Assembly: GCA_964491665.1 (NCBI GenBank)
Contig: CAZBII010000003.1
Location: 1-64,000 of the forward strand
Origin: Ch67 sp964491665
GTDB lineage: Bacteria > Pseudomonadota > Gammaproteobacteria > Pseudomonadales > Ketobacteraceae
DNA length: 64,000 bases
Direction of reading: 5' to 3'
This document shows, one piece after another, positions 34,411 to 41,692 of this stretch. The first letter of the stretch is position 1. The number at the start of each line of letters is the position of its first letter. The notes under the pieces are model-generated. The model saw only the letters and a list, made by a program, of their open reading frames with translations, was not told where the DNA came from and did not search any database. Both the position numbers and the translations under genes were made by a program.

Positions 34411-35457
34411 TCAGCTGCCGATCACCATGCGGCTGCGATGGCCCAAAATCTGCTGCGCCACCCAGGCAAACAGCACGCTGCACGCCAGCACCAGCAGCAA
34501 CTCACCGGTCCAGACCGGCAGCGAACCTTCCACCGGCTGCCAGCGCTCGGCCACGCGAATGGTGAAGATGAAATACATGTGGACGAAGAACAGCGTGAAA
34601 CTGATGTCCGCCAGATAACGCAGCGGACGGGAAACGAAACTGTCGAGCCGCTGCATCACTCCCACCAGCACCAGACACAGCAACAGTTTCTGCAGGAACA
34701 GCCAGTCGATCAGCCCCTTTTCCAGCGAGAACATGTGCTCCACCTCATAATTGCCGTGATGCACCGACAGTACGAAATGCAGCGCCACGCTCGCCAGCGT
34801 CAGCGCCAGCAGCGACCAGGCATGCCGGCGCAGCTCGGGCTCCAGCCGCGCGCGAAACTGGCTGCACGCCATGCCCGCCACATACGCCGACAGGTAATAC
34901 ACCGCCAGATGCAGCAGGTCGAGATTGGGGAACGGCGGCCGGTGCGCCAGCAGCGAAACCGGGACCAGCACCAGCAGCAGCCAGTACGCGCGCGGATGAC
35001 GCACCAGCAGCATGAACAGCGGCGCCAGCAGGAAATACACCGTGATCATGGGAATGAACCACAGCGGATAGTTGATGTGAGCACCGCCTTTCAGATACAG
35101 CCACAGCAGCTGGTACAGCGGCGAGGTGCCTTCCAGTTGCGGAAAATGCTGCGCCGGGTGTTCCCGCAGCAGGGTGTACAGCACAGCCGGCGTGGAGATG
35201 ATCAGATACGGCAGGATGACGTTCTGGAATTTCTTTTTCAGGTAGTCGGTGTAGCGGAATTTTTGCGCCAGGTGCTGGAACAGGTAGCCGGACACAAACA
35301 CGAACAGCACGGTGCCGTTTTCCAGCACATCGGCCAGCAGATCGCGTACGTTGGGATGCAGATGCCACTGGAACGCCCAGATGACATGGCCGGCAATGAC
35401 GAACAGGATCGCCACCGCCCGAAAACTGTGAATGTGGGACAGGAACACTGTGAACAC
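34411..35457 (-). CDS. Membrane acyltransferase (acyltransferase family 3)
   Basis: This 348-residue integral membrane protein has about ten hydrophobic segments. The N-terminal HSFRAVAILFVIAGHV with its histidines is characteristic of acyltransferase family 3, which O-acetylates or acylates sugars and surface polysaccharides. LWFIPMITVYFLLAPL is the central family segment. No neighbouring polysaccharide genes give a clue to the acceptor. Confidence 0.82.
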   Translation of the reverse strand: MFTVFLSHIHSFRAVAILFVIAGHVIWAFQWHLHPNVRDLLADVLENGTVLFVFVSGYLFQHLAQKFRYTDYLKKKFQNVILPYLIISTPAVLYTLLREHPAQHFPQLEGTSPLYQLLWLYLKGGAHINYPLWFIPMITVYFLLAPLFMLLVRHPRAYWLLLVLVPVSLLAHRPPFPNLDLLHLAVYYLSAYVAGMACSQFRARLEPELRRHAWSLLALTLASVALHFVLSVHHGNYEVEHMFSLEKGLIDWLFLQKLLLCLVLVGVMQRLDSFVSRPLRYLADISFTLFFVHMYFIFTIRVAERWQPVEGSLPVWTGELLLVLACSVLFAWVAQQILGHRSRMVIGS

Positions 35458-35512
35458 CTCTGAACAGCACCAGTTCCGTCCGGTATCGGTTCACATTCCC
35501 TTGCGCGAAATA

Positions 35513-36694
35513 TTATCCATTCCGGAAAATCAGCAGTCCAGTTACGGTAAGTAACGCAAACGCAGCACCGGCCATGAAGGTGGCACCGGCACCATAAAGC
35601 GTCCACAGCACGCCGGCCAGCGCGCTGGCCAGCAGCAGGGCCAGGCCACTGACCAGATTGAAAATTCCAAAGGCCGAACCACGCAGATCCGCCGGCGCAT
35701 GATCAGCCACCAGCTTGGACAGCAGCCCCTGCGTAAGCGCCATGTGCAGGCCCCAGCACAGGGCGCCGGCCAGCGTCATCACCACCCCGGTGGACAGCGC
35801 CAGCAGCACATCCGCCAGCACCAGACACAGCAGACCGGCCACCAGCAGGTTACGCGCACTGACCCGGTCCGACAGTGCGCCCGCCGGATAGGCGCCCAGG
35901 GCATAGACGATATTCATGGCAATCATCACCGCCGGAACCCAGGCCAGGGCGAAGCCGGTTTCGCTGGCCCGCAGCACCAGAAACGCCTCGCTGAAGCGCG
36001 CCAGGGTGAAGACGGCGGCCAGCCCGATGACAGTCCAGTACGCCGCCGGCAGACGCCGCACGTCGCGCCAGTGCAAGGGAGCCTGCGGCTTGTGCTGGCT
36101 GGCGGCCGGTTCCGGTTCCCGCACAAACAGGATCAGCAGAACCACGGTAATGCAGGCCGGAATGACCGCTATCCAGAGCGCCGTGCGAATATCGTTGGCG
36201 AACAGCAGCATCAGCGCGATGGCCAGCAGCGGCCCCAGAAAGGCACCCACCGAATCCAGCGACTGCCGCAAACCGTACGCAGCTCCGCGCTGCTCCGGTG
36301 GCGTAACGTCGGCCACCAGCGCATCCCGTGGCGCACCGCGAATACCCTTGCCGATGCGGTCGACAAACCGCGCCGCCACCACCCAACCGATGGAGTTGGC
36401 CAGCGGAAACACCGGTTTGGTCAGCGCCGCCAGACCATAACCCAGCACCAGCAGAAACTTGCGCCGGCGCACGAAATCACTGAGCGTGCCGGAGAACAGC
36501 TTGGTGATCGCCGCCGTGGCTTCGGCAATGCCTTCGATGATGCCCACCAGCGCCACCGATGCGCCCAGCATGCCCACCATGTACAGCGGCAACAGCGCAT
36601 GCACCAGTTCCGAGGACATGTCCATGAACAGGGATGCCAGTCCCAGTGCCCAGATGGTGACGGGCAGACGCGGCAGGCGGGCAGGTGCGGTCAT
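35513..36694 (-). CDS. Major facilitator superfamily transporter
   Basis: This 393-residue protein has about twelve transmembrane segments. The loop 2-3 motif GTLSDFVRRRKFLL and the FVDRIGKGIRGAPRDALVAD segment are typical of a subgroup of MFS permeases of unknown substrate. ATG 36694 is preferred; the frame to 36766 adds a sequence that overlaps the hairpin of the neighbouring operon. Confidence 0.87.
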   Translation of the reverse strand: MTAPARLPRLPVTIWALGLASLFMDMSSELVHALLPLYMVGMLGASVALVGIIEGIAEATAAITKLFSGTLSDFVRRRKFLLVLGYGLAALTKPVFPLANSIGWVVAARFVDRIGKGIRGAPRDALVADVTPPEQRGAAYGLRQSLDSVGAFLGPLLAIALMLLFANDIRTALWIAVIPACITVVLLILFVREPEPAASQHKPQAPLHWRDVRRLPAAYWTVIGLAAVFTLARFSEAFLVLRASETGFALAWVPAVMIAMNIVYALGAYPAGALSDRVSARNLLVAGLLCLVLADVLLALSTGVVMTLAGALCWGLHMALTQGLLSKLVADHAPADLRGSAFGIFNLVSGLALLLASALAGVLWTLYGAGATFMAGAAFALLTVTGLLIFRNG

Positions 36695-36720
36695 GCGGAA
36701 ATTCCCCAGGCGGCAGACAG

Positions 36721-36752
36721 AAAAACGGGGCAGACCTCCCAGGTCTGCCCCG
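36721..36752 (-). terminator. Terminator of the hyp-cytochrome operon
   Basis: Perfect 12-bp arms (CGGGGCAGACCT and complement, 36726-36752) have a 3-nt loop and on the minus strand are followed by TTTTT. It lies 46 bp after the di-heme cytochrome stop codon. Confidence 0.92.
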
Positions 36753-36798
36753 CATGCGGGCACCATTAGATCGGAAAACCGATCCTGCTACCAGACGC

Positions 36799-37359
36799 TC
36801 AATCGTCGTCTTCCCATTCGGAGAAGTTGGGAATGTTGACGGTGTCGTTGTCGAACACGCCCTTCTCGGCCTGGGTGTGACAGGCGTTGCAGTTACTGAG
36901 CGACTGCACATCCGGATTGTCCTTGATCATGCGCTTGGGAATTTCGTGGTGTTTGCGCTTGATGTACTTCACTTCGGTGATGCGGATGGGCGCATCGCCT
37001 TCAGCTGTGGCGTTGGCAATCTTGCGCGAGCGCTTGTACCAGGACTTGTCCGCCGCATTCGGCAACACGTACTGCTGGATGGCGGCCAGCACGTCGGCAT
37101 CCAGTTCGGCGTTTTCACCGAAGTGGTCCTGCAACGCTTCTGGCGCCAGCAGTTTTTCCCACGACGCGGTGGGCAGCAGACCGGGCGGATAGGCGAAATG
37201 GCAGGAGCCGCACTCTTCGCTGTACTGCTCGTTGTCGACGGCTTTCACTTCTTTCGTGCGATCAAACGTGAACATCCAGCTGGAGAAACTTTCCTCCGCC
37301 TGCACCGGTGTGATCAGGGCTGCAGCCAGCGTGGCTGCGAACAGAAATTTGGGGGTCAT
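36799..37359 (-). CDS. Di-heme c cytochrome (DHC type)
   Basis: This 186-residue periplasmic protein has a signal peptide ending at PVQA, a first heme site CGSCH in the N-terminal third and a second, CNACH, near residue 158. The spacing and the PPGLLPTASWEKL segment match the DHC family, the electron donor of SHP in Rhodobacter sphaeroides. Its ribosome site is AGGAG. It is the last gene of the operon, directly after the SHP-like gene. An acidic C-terminus (EWEDDD) is present. Confidence 0.87.
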   Translation of the reverse strand: MTPKFLFAATLAAALITPVQAEESFSSWMFTFDRTKEVKAVDNEQYSEECGSCHFAYPPGLLPTASWEKLLAPEALQDHFGENAELDADVLAAIQQYVLPNAADKSWYKRSRKIANATAEGDAPIRITEVKYIKRKHHEIPKRMIKDNPDVQSLSNCNACHTQAEKGVFDNDTVNIPNFSEWEDDD

Positions 37360-37375
37360 GCGTACGCTCTCCTAA

Positions 37376-37777
37376 TCAGTGCGTGGACAGGTATTCCAGC
37401 AGATCGCCTTTTTCCTGCGGCGTGCAATCGCGGCCCCAGGTCCATTTGCAGTTGCGGGTCAGCCATTTGGTGGTTTTTTTCTCGTCCGTGTAGCGCTTGG
37501 GATTGGCACTGGCCGCCATGGGCTTGATCACCTTTTTGGTAGTGGCGTGCTGGCCGTTCTGGGCGATGTCCTTGCCGTGACAGGACGGACAGGAGCGCAT
37601 TTCGCCCTTCTTGTCGGCTACCTGCTGGTTCCAGAGTTTTTCACCGGCGGCGGCGGAAAAGGTTTTGGCGCCCTGGGTCTGATACTGCGACTGCAGGGAC
37701 TTCACCACAGTGTCGCCCGCCTGTACCGGCGCCGCCAGCATCAGAGCGTAGAACAACATCATTGCGCGTGTGTTCAT
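37376..37777 (-). CDS. shp: SHP-type monoheme protein (DUF1924)
   Basis: This 133-residue periplasmic c-type heme protein has a signal peptide ending at PVQA, the heme site CPSCHGKD and a C-terminal RNCKWTWGRDC segment. In Rhodobacter sphaeroides SHP an asparagine is the second axial ligand and is released when oxygen or NO binds; the Asn in TRNC is the likely equivalent. The two flanking cysteines may form a disulfide. It lies 16 bp before the DHC gene. The function of the family (oxygen or oxyanion chemistry) is not settled. Confidence 0.85.
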   Translation of the reverse strand: MNTRAMMLFYALMLAAPVQAGDTVVKSLQSQYQTQGAKTFSAAAGEKLWNQQVADKKGEMRSCPSCHGKDIAQNGQHATTKKVIKPMAASANPKRYTDEKKTTKWLTRNCKWTWGRDCTPQEKGDLLEYLSTH

Positions 37778-37789
37778 GGCAGCTGCCTC

Positions 37790-38347
37790 TTACCAGGTGA
37801 TCTTGATGGCGGTGGCCATGGCGATACCGCCCGCCACACCGGGGCCGGCATGGGCGGTTTCCGGCGCTTCCGACACAGCGTACATCATCGCCAGTGTGCC
37901 CAGTCCCGCCAGCAGCATGTGCAGGTTGTCCGGATCGGAGAAGCCGTCGCTCCAGTCGAAATCTTCCCAGTGATAAATGAAACCGGTGGTCACCGCTGCC
38001 GCGCCCAGCGCAGTGGCTGCAGTAGCCGCGTATTCGTGCAGGCTGTCTTCCTCTTTCGGCGACACTGCGGCCACCGCCACCAGTGCCAGCGCGCCCAGAC
38101 CCAGATACTGGTGCGCCTTGGAACCGGTAAACCAGGCTTCCTTGAAGGTGTCGTTGTCCTTGCGGAATTCGGTGCTGGCTTCACCGGACGCCGCTGGTGC
38201 AGCGTCATTGGCCGCCAGCAGCAGCGTATCGCCGGGCAGATCCAGTTTCAGGTTCATTCCGGCGTCCTGGGCGCAGGCTCCGGTCGAGGTGCCGGCCAGC
38301 GCGGCAAGCGCCAGTGCAGGCAGCCAGTGGGCTGGTTTAATTGTCAT
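37790..38347 (-). CDS. Unknown membrane protein in the cytochrome operon
   Basis: This 185-residue protein has a signal peptide ending at ACAQ, a short polar segment and then three to four hydrophobic helices. Histidines lie in or next to the helices (DSLHEYAAT, YHWEDFDW, DNLHMLLAG), so a heme b or metal site is possible, but I do not recognise the family. It overlaps the b-type cytochrome gene by 11 bp and is 12 bp from the SHP gene. GGAG precedes ATG 38347. Confidence 0.7.
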   Translation of the reverse strand: MTIKPAHWLPALALAALAGTSTGACAQDAGMNLKLDLPGDTLLLAANDAAPAASGEASTEFRKDNDTFKEAWFTGSKAHQYLGLGALALVAVAAVSPKEEDSLHEYAATAATALGAAAVTTGFIYHWEDFDWSDGFSDPDNLHMLLAGLGTLAMMYAVSEAPETAHAGPGVAGGIAMATAIKITW

Positions 38348-38999
38348 TTTTGTCTCCTTCTGTGGCAGGCGGCAGCAGGGGTTTTTTCCCTGTGATCATG
38401 GCTCGAATCAGGTTTTCACGGTGCTGGATGCTGGCGCTGACGGCGCCCAGTACATGCAGACCCACCAGCACCAGTGCCAGCTTGGCCAGCAGTTCGTGAA
38501 TTTCGCGGGCAGTGTAGGCCTGATTGTCACTGAAAGCCGCCGTGATAAATTGCAGCGGACCTTCGAATTCGATGGCGCCCAGAATGAGCAGCCCACTGGC
38601 GCAGATGCCGGTGAGCAGGCACAGCAGCGCGATCACCATCAGCGCGCCCAGCGGATTGTGCCCCAGATAATGGACCGGATGCGGCGTGCGCAGTGATCTG
38701 ACGTAGCGAAGAATTTCCGCCGGCGCGATGTGCAGGGCGGAGAACCGGGCATAGGGCGTGCCGATGAATCCCCACACCAGCCGGGCAATCAGCAGCAACG
38801 TGAGGGCATAACCCACCAGAATGTGCAGTTCGTTGGATTTGAATTCGCCGCTGAGATAGGCCGTGGCAAAACCCGCCACCGTGCCCCAGTGGAACACGCG
38901 CACGAACACATCCCAGACGGGTATCCATGCAGGTGGGTTGGAGGCTTTTTCCATGGCAAACGGAGTCCGGTGCTGTTGAAGGGGCAGCAAAGTCTTCAT
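38337..38999 (-). CDS. b-type cytochrome (cytochrome b561 / Ni,Fe-hydrogenase type)
   Basis: This 220-residue membrane protein has four transmembrane helices and the family start VWDVFVRVFHWGTV with a heme-ligand His. Further candidate ligands lie in NELHILVGYA, REIHELLAK and GLHVLGA. It would move electrons between quinol and the periplasmic cytochromes encoded downstream. An internal start at 38954 gives a more usual N-terminus; neither start has a good ribosome site. Confidence 0.87.
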   Translation of the reverse strand: MKTLLPLQQHRTPFAMEKASNPPAWIPVWDVFVRVFHWGTVAGFATAYLSGEFKSNELHILVGYALTLLLIARLVWGFIGTPYARFSALHIAPAEILRYVRSLRTPHPVHYLGHNPLGALMVIALLCLLTGICASGLLILGAIEFEGPLQFITAAFSDNQAYTAREIHELLAKLALVLVGLHVLGAVSASIQHRENLIRAMITGKKPLLPPATEGDKNDN

Positions 39000-39025
39000 G
39001 GTAGTCAGGGATTCTTAAGAGATCC

Positions 39026-39910
39026 TTAAGCGGCTGGACCCGTCGCGTGTTCCGGCGCAGAAATATTGACGGACCGCAGGTTTTCCCGCAGCCACTGGTA
39101 CCAGTGCTCCATGCCCGCGCCGGTGCGCGCAGACACCAGCAGGATCTGGATGCCGGGATTGATGCGGCGGGCAAATTCCATACAGCGCTCGACCGAGAAA
39201 TCCACGTGCGGCAGCAGATCGGTCTTGGTGAGCAGCAGCAGGCCGGCGGCCTGGAACATATGTGGATATTTGAGGGGCTTGTCGTCGCCTTCCGTCACCG
39301 ACAGCAGCACCACCTTCAGGCGCTCGCCCAGATCAAACAGCGCGGGACACACCAGATTGCCGACATTCTCGATGAAGAGAAGATGCTGGTGCAGCGGTTC
39401 CAGTTGCAGCAGCGCACGGCGGATCATGTCGGCATCCAGATGGCAGCCGGTGCCAGTGTTGACCTGCACCACACTCACGCCGGTGGCGGCAATGCGCTGG
39501 GCGTCCTGATCCGTGGCCTGGTCGCCCTCGATTACGACGGCGGGCATTTCCGGCGTCAGCGCGCGCAGGGTTTGTTCCAGCAAGGTGGTTTTGCCCGCGC
39601 CGGGCGAGCTGACCAGATTCAGCGCCAGAATCTGCTGACGGTCGAACTGCGCGCGGTTGGCGCGGGCGATGTCGTCGTTGCGTTGCAGCAGCGCGGTTTC
39701 AAGATGCTGGTGGAGCGTGGTTTCCTGCGCGGTGTGCGGGTGTTCAAGCTTGTGTTCTGTGCTGTGCGTGTGTGACTGCCCCGGTGCCAGCACGCCTGAT
39801 CGCGCACCGGCTGGCGCCGGCACAAAACGCGGCAGCGCGTCCGCCGTGGCCGGATTCAGTACACGGTGAATGCTGGGGGAATCAGTGCTGCAGCCGCAGG
39901 ATGTACACAT
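39026..39910 (-). CDS. hypB: Hydrogenase nickel-incorporation GTPase HypB
   Basis: This 294-residue protein has the N-terminal metal motif MCTSCGCST, a moderately His-rich linker and the GTPase core: NLVSSPGAGKTTLL (P-loop), EGDQATDQDA, ENVGNLVCPA and LLTKTDLLP. It delivers nickel to [NiFe]-hydrogenase together with HypA. It lies 18 bp after hypA and 26 bp before the b-type cytochrome gene. Confidence 0.96.
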   Translation of the reverse strand: MCTSCGCSTDSPSIHRVLNPATADALPRFVPAPAGARSGVLAPGQSHTHSTEHKLEHPHTAQETTLHQHLETALLQRNDDIARANRAQFDRQQILALNLVSSPGAGKTTLLEQTLRALTPEMPAVVIEGDQATDQDAQRIAATGVSVVQVNTGTGCHLDADMIRRALLQLEPLHQHLLFIENVGNLVCPALFDLGERLKVVLLSVTEGDDKPLKYPHMFQAAGLLLLTKTDLLPHVDFSVERCMEFARRINPGIQILLVSARTGAGMEHWYQWLRENLRSVNISAPEHATGPAA

Positions 39911-39928
39911 GGTGCCTGGCCTTCGTGA

Positions 39929-40285
39929 TCATGAAAGTGTGGAATCCGTGGGTGACGGCATCAGTTCCAGCGCGCGGACCAGCAGTTCCTGTCCCTGCAG
40001 GATGGTTCGGTCAAAACTGCCGCACTGACAGGGCTGATAGAGTTCATCCAGTTCGAATTCGGTGTGACACTGATTGCAACGCGCGCGCCCGGCCCGGCTT
40101 TCAATTTCCAGCACGGCATTGTGCAGAAGCGTGTCGCGCTTGCCGCTGTCGAAACAGAACTGCAGTGCCTCGGGCATGACACAGGTCAGCGCGCCCAATG
40201 TGAGCACCACGCGCTCTACCGGACGCCCCTGCGCCTGCTGCTGTGCGATGCGGAAAATCTCTTCCACCAGCGACAGTTCATGCAT
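39929..40285 (-). CDS. hypA: Hydrogenase nickel metallochaperone HypA
   Basis: This 118-residue protein begins with the nickel-binding MHELS. The zinc domain shows a normal CNQC but the second pair reads CQC (C-x-C) where the family normally has C-x2-C. The rest (ALQFCFDSG) is typical. It overlaps the end of hypD by 8 bp. Confidence 0.93.
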   Translation of the reverse strand: MHELSLVEEIFRIAQQQAQGRPVERVVLTLGALTCVMPEALQFCFDSGKRDTLLHNAVLEIESRAGRARCNQCHTEFELDELYQPCQCGSFDRTILQGQELLVRALELMPSPTDSTLS

Positions 40286-41381
40286 GCTGGTAACACGCCG
40301 AGCAGGCGCCTTCCGATGACACCATCAACGCGCCCAACGGATGCTGCGGTGTGCATTCACGGCCGAACAGTTCGCACTGCGCAGGTTTGATCTGGCCTTT
40401 CAAAACGGCGCTGCAGCGGCCCTGCTCCGGCGCTTCGCCCGCATTTGCATCCGGCGCGAACTGCAGCGTGGCATCGTGGGCCGCATAGCGTGGCTGCAAA
40501 CAGACACCGGAATTTTCCAGCACGCCCAGCCCGCGCCATTCACTCTGCGGCTGCAGCTGGAACACGTCTGCTAACGCAGCCTGCGCGATGCGATTGCCGC
40601 TGGCCGTCACCACTCGCCGGTACTGCACTTCCACTGCCGCGCGCTGCTGTTGCAACTGCTGCAGCACCATCAGCAATGCCTGCAGGATGTCCACCGGCTC
40701 GAAGCCGGCGATCACAAACGGTTTGCGGAATTGTGTGGCAATGAAGTCATAGGCAGCGGTGCCCAGCACGGCGCTGACATGGCCGGGACCGATGAAGCCG
40801 TCAATTTGCGTGTCGTCGTCCTGCAAGAGCGCAGTGAGCGCGGGAATGATCAGGATGTGGTGGCAGTAGACAAAAAAATTCGTCACCTGCTGGCGCTGCG
40901 CCTGCTGCACCGTCAACGCGGTGGCCGGCATGGTGGTTTCGAATCCCAGCGCGAAAAACACGACGCGCCGTTGCGGATTCTGCTGCGCCAGCCGCAGCGC
41001 ATCCAGTGCGGAATACACCATGCGGATATCAGCGCCCTGCGCCTTGGCCTGCTGGAAACTCAGCTGCGTGCCGGGCACGCGCATGACGTCGCCATAGGTG
41101 GCGAGAATCACATCCGGCTGCTGCGCCATGGCAATGCAGGCATCGATGCGGGACTTGGGCAGCACGCACACCGGACAACCGGGGCCGTGCAGGAATTCAA
41201 TGTTGTCGCCGGCCAGCTTTTGCAAACCGGCCTTGTAGATGGCATGGGTGTGACCGCCGCAGACTTCCATCACCTGCACCGGCCGCTGCCCGCGCTGCGC
41301 CAGTTCACCGGCAACCGTGCGAATCTGCTGTGCCAGCTGCTGCACGACGGCAGGATCGCGAAAGGCGCGCACCAGATCCAT
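40278..41381 (-). CDS. hypD: Hydrogenase maturation protein HypD
   Basis: This 367-residue iron-sulfur protein serves with HypC as scaffold for the Fe(CN)2CO unit. Conserved motifs are EVCGGHTHAI, HGPGCPVCVLP, FALGFETT, GPGHVS and the C-terminal CELFGREC and EGACSACY cysteines. ATG 41381 shares one base with the hypC stop codon; the longer frame runs back through hypC and is rejected. Confidence 0.96.
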   Translation of the reverse strand: MDLVRAFRDPAVVQQLAQQIRTVAGELAQRGQRPVQVMEVCGGHTHAIYKAGLQKLAGDNIEFLHGPGCPVCVLPKSRIDACIAMAQQPDVILATYGDVMRVPGTQLSFQQAKAQGADIRMVYSALDALRLAQQNPQRRVVFFALGFETTMPATALTVQQAQRQQVTNFFVYCHHILIIPALTALLQDDDTQIDGFIGPGHVSAVLGTAAYDFIATQFRKPFVIAGFEPVDILQALLMVLQQLQQQRAAVEVQYRRVVTASGNRIAQAALADVFQLQPQSEWRGLGVLENSGVCLQPRYAAHDATLQFAPDANAGEAPEQGRCSAVLKGQIKPAQCELFGRECTPQHPLGALMVSSEGACSACYQHA

Positions 41382-41632
41382 CAATGCAGCTCTCCGCCGG
41401 ATTGCAGTTGCTGCAGCATGGCCAGCGTGCGCTGGGCTTCGTCGGCGTTGATTTTTTCCAGCGCAAATCCGGCGTGCACGATGATCCAGCTGCCGATCAG
41501 CTGATCGATACTGGCATCGTCCATCACGCAGGCGACATTCACTTCGCGGCGCACGCCGGACAGCTGCACCCACGCCAGCGCGTTGTCGGCATCGGCAATG
41601 GATTCGATCAGGCCGGGCACTCCCAGACACAT
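41381..41632 (-). CDS. hypC: Hydrogenase assembly chaperone HypC/HupF
   Basis: This 83-residue protein starts with the functional MCLGVPG, whose Cys2 binds iron and HypD, and continues with the small beta-barrel (GSWIIVHAGFALEKI). It is the first hyp gene of the operon, 60 bp after the MshQ-like gene on the same strand. Confidence 0.95.
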   Translation of the reverse strand: MCLGVPGLIESIADADNALAWVQLSGVRREVNVACVMDDASIDQLIGSWIIVHAGFALEKINADEAQRTLAMLQQLQSGGELH

Positions 41633-41692
41633 ACAGACACTCCACGGTTGAATGCCGCTAGCGTCGCGCCGATCACGGCGAGCGTCAAGCGC

